DNA of 38,532 bases. Origin: Candidatus Companilactobacillus pullicola (GTDB lineage: Bacteria > Bacillota > Bacilli > Lactobacillales > Lactobacillaceae). A program made the translations under genes and the position numbers. The stretch covers positions 1 to 38,532 of the forward strand of contig DXCM01000080.1 of assembly GCA_019116025.1 (NCBI GenBank), in the 5' to 3' direction. Positions 1 through 6,111 of the stretch are shown one piece after another (position 1 is the first letter of the stretch; the number at the start of each line of letters is the position of its first letter). Below the pieces are notes generated by a model. The model did not search any database and was not told where the DNA came from. It was given only the letters and a program-made list of their open reading frames with translations.

Positions 1-57
1 TGATTTTAAAAATTCTTGAACTAATTTTACCTTTTGATCTGATGTGTATTTCGGCAT
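1..57 (-). mobile_element. 5' end of an IS transposase gene (orfA-like, partial)
   Basis: Nineteen codons are visible before the window edge, starting ATG at 55-57 and reading MPKYTSDQKVKLVQEFLKS. This resembles the N-terminus of the small helix-turn-helix ORF of IS3/IS150-type elements. A strong ribosome site (GGAGGG) lies just upstream at 61-68. A TTGACA box at 102-107 followed by CATATT about 18 bases on could be its promoter. The rest of the element lies outside the window. The outer IS end probably falls near 108-124, because a family A repeat begins there without its 5' arm. Family assignment is from short sequence only. Confidence 0.55.
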
Positions 58-124
58 GAAATCCCTCCATGGCTGAGAATATGAATTTATAGTATTTAAA
101 ATGTCAACCATAGTGGGACTATAG

Positions 125-253
125 CAGAACGTGGTGGACACGACTTGAAGCCAATTGAAAATCGCAATTGTCTTTAAGCTCGGTCTTTGACTAAACGATA
201 AATCGTTAAGTCAGATCTCACCACTGAGGGTCCACAGAGATTTTTCTTCCGAC
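125..253 (+). repeat. Family A extragenic palindrome, copy 1 (5'-truncated)
   Basis: This carries the family A core (GAACGTGG, GACTTGAAGCC), a complete second hairpin at about 188-213 (TGACTAAACGAT / ATCGTTAAGTCA) and the 3' closing arm ending CTTCCGAC. The 5' closing arm found in other copies is absent and IS sequence lies there instead. The 3' arm resembles the 5' arm of the inverted copy at 5932-6094. Confidence 0.7.
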
Positions 254-391
254 TTGATAACGTATTTTATTATTTGTCTCAATTAATTCAGAAATGTTAG
301 CACTATTCACATAAGAATTTGGATTATTTTTGAGCCTTGTAAAATAATTTTCAGTTCTATTTAATTCAACACAATCACATTCGTTTAACAT
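218..391 (-). CDS. Possible 57-residue ORF or gene remnant
   Basis: An open frame of 57 codons starts ATG at 389-391 and stops inside the family A repeat at 218-220. It begins MLNECDCVELNRTENYF and is polar and asparagine-rich. An in-frame TAG lies two codons upstream, so it cannot extend. The nearby AGAGG is too close to the ATG to be a convincing ribosome site. It may be the 3' end of a decayed gene whose last codons were overwritten by the repeat, or a chance ORF. The rest of 254-508 shows nothing I can assign. Confidence 0.2.
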   Translation of the reverse strand: MLNECDCVELNRTENYFTRLKNNPNSYVNSANISELIETNNKIRYQVGRKISVDPQW

Positions 392-508
392 CCTCTATGC
401 GTAATTTACATGTGTTAGTGGAATCATATATGCATACTTGAGCTAATCATAATAGAAAATCCCAGCATTTCTAATCTAAGGGTTATTAATCAATCAACGT
501 GCCATTCA

Positions 509-678
509 GTCCGGAGCAAAAATTGGAAATGCGTTCAGCTATGAGATCATTGTTACCGGCTTTGCCGGTTACAATGAGGCCGACTTTGAAAATCCATTAT
601 TTTACACGGAGTGTAAAATAATTAGTTTCAAATCGCGCCCATAGCGTTCCAACAGCATTCCCAATTTTTGCGGAGGAC
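509..678 (-). repeat. Family A extragenic palindrome, copy 2
   Basis: The outer arms (GTCCGGAGCAAAAATTGG and CCAATTTTTGCGGAGGAC) are complementary. They enclose two hairpins, TTGTTACCGGC/GCCGGTTACAA and TTATTTTACAC/GTGTAAAATAA. It lies 35 bases beyond the stop of the ABC ATPase gene and so could be the 3' end of that transcript. It is almost identical to the copy at 12196-12365. Confidence 0.85.
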
Positions 679-713
679 GGCAGCTTACATTAACTAAGCT
701 AAAGAACGGCATC

Positions 714-1469
714 CTACTCAAATGCTTCTAATAATGACTCTTTATCCAAATTATCCTTTTGTTCTCCACTGACATCTAACTTGATTTGTCCATCTTGAAC
801 CATGATCAAACGATTGCCATATTTTAATGCATCTGACATTTTGTGTGTGATCATCATTGTCGTTAACTTCTGTTCCTTGACGATACTATTCGTTATCGAC
901 ATTACTTCCTGGCTCGTTTTGGGATCTAGCGCTGCAGTGTGCTCGTCTAACAGCAATAGCTTAGGTTTGCTCAATGTCGCCATTAACAGCGATAAAGCTT
1001 GTCTTTGTCCACCAGAGAGGTACTTCACTTGAGTGTTCAAGAAGTTCTCTAAGCCCATATTAAGTGTCTTCAACAAAGCTAAATATTTCTCTTGTTCAGC
1101 TTTTTTCTGATACCACTTTAAACTGATTGTTTTGGTGTGACTTTTGGCTAAAACTAGATTTTGCATTACCGTCAAATCTCCTGCGGTCCCCATCTTTGGA
1201 TCCTGGAAAACTCGTGACATCCAACGTGATCGGTATGCGACTGATTTTTTGGAAACATCATGTTTTACTAGATCAATTTCACCCGCGTCAGCACTTAAGG
1301 TCCCCGCGATGGCATTCATTAGAGTAGACTTGCCGGCACCATTGTTTCCAATTACGGAAATGAAGTCTCCTTCATAAACGTTTAAATTGATATTCTTCAA
1401 AACGTGACGCTCGTTTCTAGTCCCGGGAAAGAATACTTTTTGCAGATGCTTTACTTGTAATACTTCCAT
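714..1469 (-). CDS. ABC transporter ATP-binding protein (amino-acid importer)
   Basis: This 251-residue ATPase energises the importer encoded with the next two genes. Walker A is GNNGAGKS (41-48), the Q-loop is FQDPK (about 88-92), the signature is LSGGQ (151-155), Walker B is LLLLDEH (171-177) and the switch histidine lies in MITHKM. All catalytic elements are present. The ATG is supported by TGGAGG nine bases upstream. Its first 53 bases overlap the 3' end of the permease gene in another frame, so translation is probably coupled. The three-gene set matches importers with PF04392-type binding proteins (TrpXYZ-like). Substrate is not evident from the protein; the leader suggests phenylalanine or an aromatic compound. 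Confidence 0.9.
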   Translation of the reverse strand: MEVLQVKHLQKVFFPGTRNERHVLKNINLNVYEGDFISVIGNNGAGKSTLMNAIAGTLSADAGEIDLVKHDVSKKSVAYRSRWMSRVFQDPKMGTAGDLTVMQNLVLAKSHTKTISLKWYQKKAEQEKYLALLKTLNMGLENFLNTQVKYLSGGQRQALSLLMATLSKPKLLLLDEHTAALDPKTSQEVMSITNSIVKEQKLTTMMITHKMSDALKYGNRLIMVQDGQIKLDVSGEQKDNLDKESLLEAFE

Positions 1470-2367
1470 CGTCTTCGTCCTCCATTTGTGCTAAATACTT
1501 TTTCAATTGGCGCTTCGTCCTGATTCGATTTTGAATAATTGGTACGCAGATTACGATTATCAAGATTATTGCTGATAAAATTTTTAAATCATCGGCTGGG
1601 AATCCTAAACTCATCGCAACTGTTAACAAGAAACGATAAACAATGGCACCTAGCACCATGGCTGATAATCTGACTAAAATATTGTAACCACGTAAGAAAA
1701 TTTCTCCGACTAAAACTGATGCTAAACCGATAACAATTGTTCCTATTCCCATACCAATATCGGCGTAACCATTATTTTGAGCAATCAATGCTCCTGATAG
1801 AGCAATTAGACCATTGGAGATCATATAACCAAAGATAATCATCCCGTCAGTATTGATTCCATTAGCAGCTGACATGTTCTTGTTATCGCCGGTCGCCATT
1901 AGTGACAATCCTAAACGTGTCTTGAAGAGCCAATAAAGTACAGCCATTACTATTGCGACTACGATAAGTCCTAACACAATTGTTTGCATATCAACGGTGA
2001 GACTTTCTGGTAAATATCCGGTCAAAACTTTTTGCGTTAGTAATGGAACGTTAGATTTTCCCATAATGTGCATATTGATCGAATATAAGCCGGTCATCGT
2101 CAAAATTCCTGCCAACAATGATGGAATCTTCAATTTTGTATCCAAGATTCCAGTGATCAAACCGGCTACACAGCCTGCTAAGAAACCAACAATTGTCGCT
2201 ACTAGTGCGGATTGTCCTTTAATCATCAGACTAACTGTCACAGCTGCTCCAAATGGAAAACTACCTTCTGTTGTTAGATCCGGTATATCTAAAATTCTAA
2301 ATGTAATGAAGACACCGATTGCTAATGGCGCCCACAGTAATCCTTGTCCTAAACTAGATATAATCAT
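1417..2367 (-). CDS. ABC transporter permease
   Basis: A very hydrophobic protein of about 316 residues with eight or more predicted membrane segments. It resembles the permeases paired with PF04392 substrate-binding proteins (BPD_transp_2-like, LivH/RbsC-related fold). I place the start at the ATG at 2365-2367 (MIISSLGQGLLW), with AGGTG about six bases upstream. A GTG at 2376 directly after the preceding stop codon is an alternative. The C-terminal tail is hydrophilic and acidic, and its coding sequence overlaps the ATPase start. It forms the membrane channel of the importer, in a tight operon with the binding protein upstream and the ATPase downstream. Confidence 0.88.
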   Translation of the reverse strand: MIISSLGQGLLWAPLAIGVFITFRILDIPDLTTEGSFPFGAAVTVSLMIKGQSALVATIVGFLAGCVAGLITGILDTKLKIPSLLAGILTMTGLYSINMHIMGKSNVPLLTQKVLTGYLPESLTVDMQTIVLGLIVVAIVMAVLYWLFKTRLGLSLMATGDNKNMSAANGINTDGMIIFGYMISNGLIALSGALIAQNNGYADIGMGIGTIVIGLASVLVGEIFLRGYNILVRLSAMVLGAIVYRFLLTVAMSLGFPADDLKILSAIILIIVICVPIIQNRIRTKRQLKKYLAQMEDEDDGSITSKASAKSILSRD

Positions 2368-2376
2368 TTTTATCAC

Positions 2377-3345
2377 CTATGGTTTCGTAATTTTGCTTGG
2401 ATCGATGCCGATAGCTTTGGCATTAGCTTTATTGACATAAAGTCTCAAAGTATGTGAAGTTTCAACAGGCATATCCTGAGGTTTCTTTTTGTCGATCAAA
2501 ATCTTGTAAGCCATCTTAGCGGTCTGTTTACCTAAATCGTTATAGTTGATTCCGTAAGTAGCGACACCGCCATCTTCAGCCATTTCAATTGAACCTGTAA
2601 CAACTGGCAATTTAGCTTCACGAGCTTTTTTACCGATTGTTTTCATCGAACTAGCCATTAGATTATCTGTTGGCAAATAGATTCCTGAAACTTTATCAGC
2701 CATCCCTGAAACTGCACTGGCCACATCATTAGTACTTGTCACACTGACGATGTTTAATTTAATGTGGTGATTCTTAGCATATTCCTTAACCATTTTGACC
2801 TGCAAAACGGAGTTCTCTTCAGATGAGTTGTACATAACCCCAATTGGTTTCGAACTCTTGGTCAAAGTTGTTAACAGTTTGACTTGTTTATCCACGGGAC
2901 CCAAATCTTTGGTACCAGTAACATTGGTTGCCGGTTTACGATCATCCTTCACTAATCCAGCACTCTTCAGATTAGTTACCGCTGTAACTACAATTGGAGT
3001 TGATTTAGTTTTCTTGGCCAAAGCTTGTGCAGAAGGAGTGGCAATTCCTAAGATCAAATCATTCTTCTTTTGCGTTAATTGTTGAGCCATTGAATTTAAA
3101 TTAGCCTGATCCCCCTGGGCGTTTTGATAGTTGTAATTAACTTTCATTGATTTATCGTGTTGTTTGACTTCTTTGCTCAATTCCTCTTTGAATCCTTTGC
3201 GTGCCTCGTCCAATGAACCATGAGGTACTACCTGTAAGATTCCAACGTTAATAGTCTTCTTATCTGTAGCAGTTGAACTGTTGGTACATCCTGCGAGAAT
3301 AACTGCCGCCATAATTGTCATTAATCCGATTAAATATTTTTTCAT
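2377..3345 (-). CDS. ABC transporter substrate-binding lipoprotein (PF04392 type)
   Basis: This 322-residue protein starts with a lipoprotein signal peptide: two lysines, a hydrophobic stretch, then lipobox LAGC with Cys20. It should be anchored outside the membrane and deliver ligand to the permease. The body (TINVGILQVVPHGSLDEARKG, later GIATPSAQALAKK and VVTAVTNLKSAGLV) is typical of PF04392 binding proteins, often annotated as tryptophan/tyrosine importers. AGGAGGG lies about seven bases before the ATG. It is the first structural gene behind the attenuator terminator at 3366-3406, so expression probably depends on readthrough. Phenylalanine or a related aromatic is the inferred ligand. 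Confidence 0.9.
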   Translation of the reverse strand: MKKYLIGLMTIMAAVILAGCTNSSTATDKKTINVGILQVVPHGSLDEARKGFKEELSKEVKQHDKSMKVNYNYQNAQGDQANLNSMAQQLTQKKNDLILGIATPSAQALAKKTKSTPIVVTAVTNLKSAGLVKDDRKPATNVTGTKDLGPVDKQVKLLTTLTKSSKPIGVMYNSSEENSVLQVKMVKEYAKNHHIKLNIVSVTSTNDVASAVSGMADKVSGIYLPTDNLMASSMKTIGKKAREAKLPVVTGSIEMAEDGGVATYGINYNDLGKQTAKMAYKILIDKKKPQDMPVETSHTLRLYVNKANAKAIGIDPSKITKP

Positions 3346-3365
3346 GAAAAACCCTCCTGAGAATA

Positions 3366-3406
3366 TAAAAAAAACCAGCTAGATTCGTAATCGAATCTAA
3401 CTGGTT
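3366..3406 (-). terminator. Attenuator terminator before the ABC operon
   Basis: On the minus strand AACCAGTTAGATTCG pairs fully (one G-U) with CGAATCTAGCTGGTT across an ATTA loop and is followed by eight U residues. It lies 20 bases upstream of the first structural gene and downstream of its promoter and leader peptide. That position is expected for a conditional terminator. Its 5' arm can pair instead with the 3' arm of the preceding hairpin (3427-3438), 11 of 12 bases. Confidence 0.9.
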
Positions 3407-3537
3407 TGCCCGGGCGCAATTTATCTCCAGATAGATTCAACCCGTATCTATCTGGCTTCAAAGACATGTTTAAAAGCTTTAGCCAATCAATAGATACGAA
3501 CACGTACGCGTTCGCATCCAGAGACTGAATACAAACG
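3407..3537 (-). promoter_or_regulatory. Attenuator leader with alternative hairpins
   Basis: In transcript order, hairpin P1 (3518-3493; GATGCGAAC ... GTTCGTATC) is followed by P2 (3455-3427; CCAGATAGAT, nine-base loop, ATCTATCTGG, perfect 10 bp) and then the terminator. Two rival pairings exist. The 3' arm of P1 (CGTATCTAT, 3498-3490) is perfectly complementary to the 5' arm of P2 (ATAGATACG, 3451-3443). The 3' arm of P2 (GAATCTATCTGG) pairs with the terminator 5' arm (CCAGTTAGATTC). P1 and P2 together leave the terminator free; P1:P2 pairing would release the antiterminator. The Phe codon region (3559-3553) can also pair with 3483-3477. No T-box core is present. Confidence 0.75.
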
Positions 3538-3603
3538 CTATCTAAAGAAAAAGCTAAAGGCAAATTGATTATTCAAATGTGACAACTGTTTATTAGTTTT
3601 CAT
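3538..3603 (-). CDS. Phe-rich leader peptide (21 residues)
   Basis: A short ORF starts ATG at 3601-3603 with GAGGAG nine bases upstream and ends TAG at 3538-3540. The peptide begins MKTNKQLSHL and ends FAFSFFFR, with five phenylalanines in its last eight residues (four UUU, one UUC). It precedes the alternative hairpins and intrinsic terminator of the ABC operon. This fits a ribosome-mediated attenuation leader that senses charged tRNA-Phe, as in the enteric pheA and pheST leaders. Stalling at the Phe codons would change leader folding and allow readthrough. The last Phe codon is 25 bases from P1, so how stalling reaches P1 is unclear; pairing of the Phe codons with 3477-3483 may relay it. 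Confidence 0.8.
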   Translation of the reverse strand: MKTNKQLSHLNNQFAFSFFFR

Positions 3604-3625
3604 AATAAAGTTCTCCTCGTTTGCA

Positions 3626-3667
3626 ATTTACATTTTCTAGTTAAACATTCAAAAATTAATATGTCAA
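3626..3667 (-). promoter_or_regulatory. Probable promoter of the leader/ABC operon
   Basis: A consensus TTGACA (3662-3667) is followed at 17 bases by a weak TTAACT. A second pair, TTGAAT then TAAATT at about 3626-3631 with a 16-base spacer, lies just downstream. Either places the transcript start just upstream of the leader peptide ribosome site. Which is used cannot be told from sequence. Confidence 0.45.
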
Positions 3668-3699
3668 TAATATCATTAAAATATTTTAATTTAATTTTA

Positions 3700-3735
3700 T
3701 AGGTACTTTTTAGTACCTACTGCACTTTAAAGTAC
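3700..3735. promoter_or_regulatory. Two palindromic operators (probable HxlR sites)
   Basis: Site 1 is TAGGTACT-N4-AGTACCTA (3700-3719), perfectly symmetric. Site 2 is GCACTTTAAAGTAC (3722-3735), sharing the ACTT..AGTAC core, with centres 19 bases apart. They sit directly upstream of the -35 of the MFS/HxlR operon. They are the obvious binding sites for the HxlR protein encoded by the second gene; this is inferred from position and symmetry. Confidence 0.55.
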
Positions 3736-3739
3736 GTAA

Positions 3740-3767
3740 TTGTTTATTTCTCCCAACCCCATATAAT
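3740..3767 (+). promoter_or_regulatory. Promoter of the MFS-HxlR operon
   Basis: TTGTTT (3740-3745) and a perfect TATAAT (3762-3767) are separated by 16 bases and lie 39 bases before the MFS start codon. The two palindromes end five bases upstream of the -35. Confidence 0.7.
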
Positions 3768-3806
3768 GATTCACATACTCATTATTCGCTGTAGGAGGGA
3801 AAAATT

Positions 3807-5015
3807 ATGAATAAAAAAGTTTCATCAACTTGGATTCTCTTATCATTGGCTATCAGTGCCTTTGCTATTGGATCTACGGAATTTATCAGTGTTGGGATCA
3901 TGCCATTACTAACAAAAACTTTTGGCATCTCACTAGCACAAGGAGGGCTAACTGTTTCTATCTACGCTACTGGAATCATGTTTGGTGCTCCAATCTTGGC
4001 TCTAATTACTAATCGTTGGGATCGCAAGAAACTGTTGATTGGTATTATGGTCAGTTTCATCATTGGTAACATGTTAGCTGCACTAGCACCTAGCTTTGCC
4101 ATTTTATTGGCTGGTCGTGTCATTGCCGCACTATCTCATGGAATTTTCATGACAATTGCTTCATTGATTGCTGCCGACGTAGTCGCACCTAACAAACGTG
4201 CTTCAGCCATTGCTGTCATGTTTACAGGTTTAACCGTCGCAACTATCACGGGTGTTCCACTAGGGACATTTATCGGCCAAACTTTTAACTGGCGTATGTC
4301 GTTCTTCTTCTTGGTTGCCTTGGGATTAGTTGGTTTGATCACTAATATCATCCTCGTACCAAAAGAATTACCATTGCCAAAACCAACTAGTGTCAAAGGT
4401 ATTTGGAAGATTCTTAAGCAACCACAACTACTGTTGATCTTGCTTATCACCGCTTTAGGTTACGGAGCTACTTTCCCCGTTTATACTTACCTAACTACTA
4501 TCCTCAATAAAAATATGGGTTGGTCACAGAGTGCCATTGTCATTATCCTAATTTTTTACGGCGTAGCTGTTGCTATCGGAAATACTCTTGGTGGTAGATG
4601 GGCCAATAAGCGTCCCTTAATCGCTCTTTTGAGAATGTTTGTCGGTTTGGGAATTGCCTTATTGATTACCCGCTTAGTTATCAATCTACACTTCTTAGGT
4701 TTACTAGCTATCCTCTTATTAGGCCTCTTTGCCTTTATGAACGTTCCTGGATTGCAGTTGTACATTGTTCAACTAGCTGAGAAATATACGCCTAACGAAG
4801 TCCCATTGGCCTCTGCATTGAATATTTCAGCTTTCAACGTAGGCATCACTTTAGGTTCAACTATCGGTGGTCAAGCCGTAGCTCACAATCAACTGATCAA
4901 CACTCCTTGGTTAGGAATTGCTATGCTCGTTGTCGGTATCATTTTGATTGCTATCCTCATTAGAATGGAAAACAATCCAGCTCGTGAACCAGAATTAGAA
5001 AATTGCTATGAATAA
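3807..5015 (+). CDS. MFS efflux transporter (DHA1, AraJ/YdhP-like)
   Basis: This 402-residue protein has about 12 membrane segments. The N-terminal SAFAIGSTEFISVGIMPLL is characteristic of DHA1 exporters of the AraJ/YdhP/PbuE type, and the loop 2-3 motif NRWDRKK (about 68-74) is the MFS signature. AGGAGGG lies seven bases before the ATG. Such proteins export sugars, nucleosides or drugs; the substrate here is unknown. It is co-transcribed with an HxlR regulator 41 bases downstream, a layout typical of an inducible exporter that responds to a reactive or toxic small molecule. Confidence 0.88.
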   Translation: MNKKVSSTWILLSLAISAFAIGSTEFISVGIMPLLTKTFGISLAQGGLTVSIYATGIMFGAPILALITNRWDRKKLLIGIMVSFIIGNMLAALAPSFAILLAGRVIAALSHGIFMTIASLIAADVVAPNKRASAIAVMFTGLTVATITGVPLGTFIGQTFNWRMSFFFLVALGLVGLITNIILVPKELPLPKPTSVKGIWKILKQPQLLLILLITALGYGATFPVYTYLTTILNKNMGWSQSAIVIILIFYGVAVAIGNTLGGRWANKRPLIALLRMFVGLGIALLITRLVINLHFLGLLAILLLGLFAFMNVPGLQLYIVQLAEKYTPNEVPLASALNISAFNVGITLGSTIGGQAVAHNQLINTPWLGIAMLVVGIILIAILIRMENNPAREPELENCYE

Positions 5016-5056
5016 ATAGTGATGTTACTATACAAATACTAAGGAGGATGGCAATT

Positions 5057-5446
5057 ATGAAACAAGCAATTTATAACATTGGTGTTGAAGATACAATGAG
5101 AATTATTGGTGGCAAATGGAAGCCAATTATTCTTTGTCACCTCAAACACGGAATCATGCGCACAGGTGAATTACGACGTGCCATCCCTAATATCACTCAA
5201 AAAATGTTAACTCAACAATTGAGGGAATTGGAAGATGACGGTATTATCGACCGTAAAGTTTACAGTCAGATTCCGCCAAAAGTTGAGTATTCTTTAACTG
5301 ATTACGGCGAATCACTCAACAAGATTCTCGAAGATCTTTGCGTTTGGGGCGAAAAAGATATCGAACGTCGTAAACAAAAGGGTGAAAATATTATCTTGCT
5401 AAATAAAGAGGATGTATCTGCGGATTCATTGCCTTACGCTGATTAA
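5057..5446 (+). CDS. HxlR-family transcriptional regulator
   Basis: A winged-helix protein of 129 residues. The segment DTMRIIGGKWKPIILCHL, then MRTGELRRAIPNITQKMLTQQLRELEDDGIIDRKVY, is the canonical HxlR domain. The start at 5057 is chosen because AAGGAGG (5041-5047) runs directly into an upstream in-frame ATG at 5048, which is too close, while the ATG at 5057 is nine bases away. Two cysteines (ILCHL, DLCVWG) could sense electrophiles as in YodB-type relatives, though this is inference. It probably controls the MFS operon through the two palindromes upstream. Confidence 0.9.
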   Translation: MKQAIYNIGVEDTMRIIGGKWKPIILCHLKHGIMRTGELRRAIPNITQKMLTQQLRELEDDGIIDRKVYSQIPPKVEYSLTDYGESLNKILEDLCVWGEKDIERRKQKGENIILLNKEDVSADSLPYAD

Positions 5447-5465
5447 GGGATAGAGATTGGGATAT

Positions 5466-5633
5466 GTCCTCCGCGAAAATTGGGAATGCATTCGAACGCT
5501 ATGGGCCGTTTTGAAGCTAATCATTTTACACTTCGTGCAAAATAATGGATCTTCAAAACCGGCCTTATTGTAATCGGCAAAGCCGATAACAATAATCTCA
5601 TGGCTGAACGCATTCCCAATTTTCACTCCGGAC
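5466..5633 (+). repeat. Family A extragenic palindrome, copy 3
   Basis: It begins GTCCTCCGCGAAAATTGGGAA and ends with the near-complement TTCCCAATTTTCACTCCGGAC. Enclosed hairpins are TTTTACAC/GTGCAAAA and TTGTAATCGGC-AAA-GCCGATAACAA. It starts 19 bases after the HxlR stop codon. The 66-codon frame across it on the minus strand is an artefact of the palindrome. Confidence 0.85.
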
Positions 5634-5710
5634 TAAAGAGTTCTTTGATTGTTTAGTTTGAATAAAATATTTTATTCACTATACCTCACTAAAAAAATAT
5701 TTCCAAATTC

Positions 5711-5757
5711 AAAAGGCACTTATACCAACCATTTCGGTCGATATAAGTGCCCTTTTT
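5711..5757. terminator. Bidirectional intrinsic terminator
   Basis: GGCACTTATA (5715-5724) and TATAAGTGCC (5742-5751) form a 10-bp stem flanked by AAAA and CTTTTT. It lies after the HxlR gene and its family A repeat. Positions 5758-5931 hold nothing further that I can identify. Confidence 0.8.
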
Positions 5758-5931
5758 AGTACTGATATTTTTAACATGATAAAACACTTTTAAATAATAT
5801 TGATAGATACATATACCCTATTCTCACCATTAGAGTAAATAGAGCAAAGTTTCTAATCTTTATCCGATTGTACTATCCAAATACCGCAGCTTTAATAAAT
5901 AATACTAAAAATAGAAATCTAGTCGTTCGTA

Positions 5932-6094
5932 GAAAATCTGTGGGCCCTCAGTGGTGAAGTTCTACTTAGCTTGCGTCAGCAAGGTTAGTAGAAGACCGAG
6001 CTTGGAGATCCATGATTTTGCACGAAGTGGAAAATTATTAGCTTCAAGTCGTGTCCACCACGTTCCAGCGGCCCACGGATTTTCTACGAACGAC
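5932..6094 (-). repeat. Family A extragenic palindrome, copy 4
   Basis: The outer arms CGTTCGTAGAAAATCTGTGG and CCACGGATTTTCTACGAACG are almost perfectly complementary. One inner hairpin is TTCTACTTAGCTTGC / GCAAGGTTAGTAGAA; the other surrounds TTTTGCACGAAGTGGAAAA. It lies 17 bases past the stop of the surface-protein gene. Its arm sequence differs from copies 2, 3 and 6 but the layout is the same. Confidence 0.85.
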
Positions 6095-6111
6095 GGCATA
6101 CTTATCCAATT

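Noticed and set aside
3342-3563. 73-codon minus-strand ORF upstream of the ABC binding protein
   Set aside because: It runs through the attenuator hairpins and terminator, lacks a ribosome site and is in a different frame from the leader peptide, which has a clear one.
3366-3667. T-box or known riboswitch before the ABC operon
   Set aside because: No AGGGUGGNACCGCG-like antiterminator core and no recognisable SAM, lysine or PreQ1 motif; the leader peptide explains the layout better.
5426-5626. 66-codon ORF on the minus strand
   Set aside because: Lies almost wholly inside a family A palindrome and overlaps the HxlR 3' end; similar frames arise in other copies because the sequence is self-complementary.
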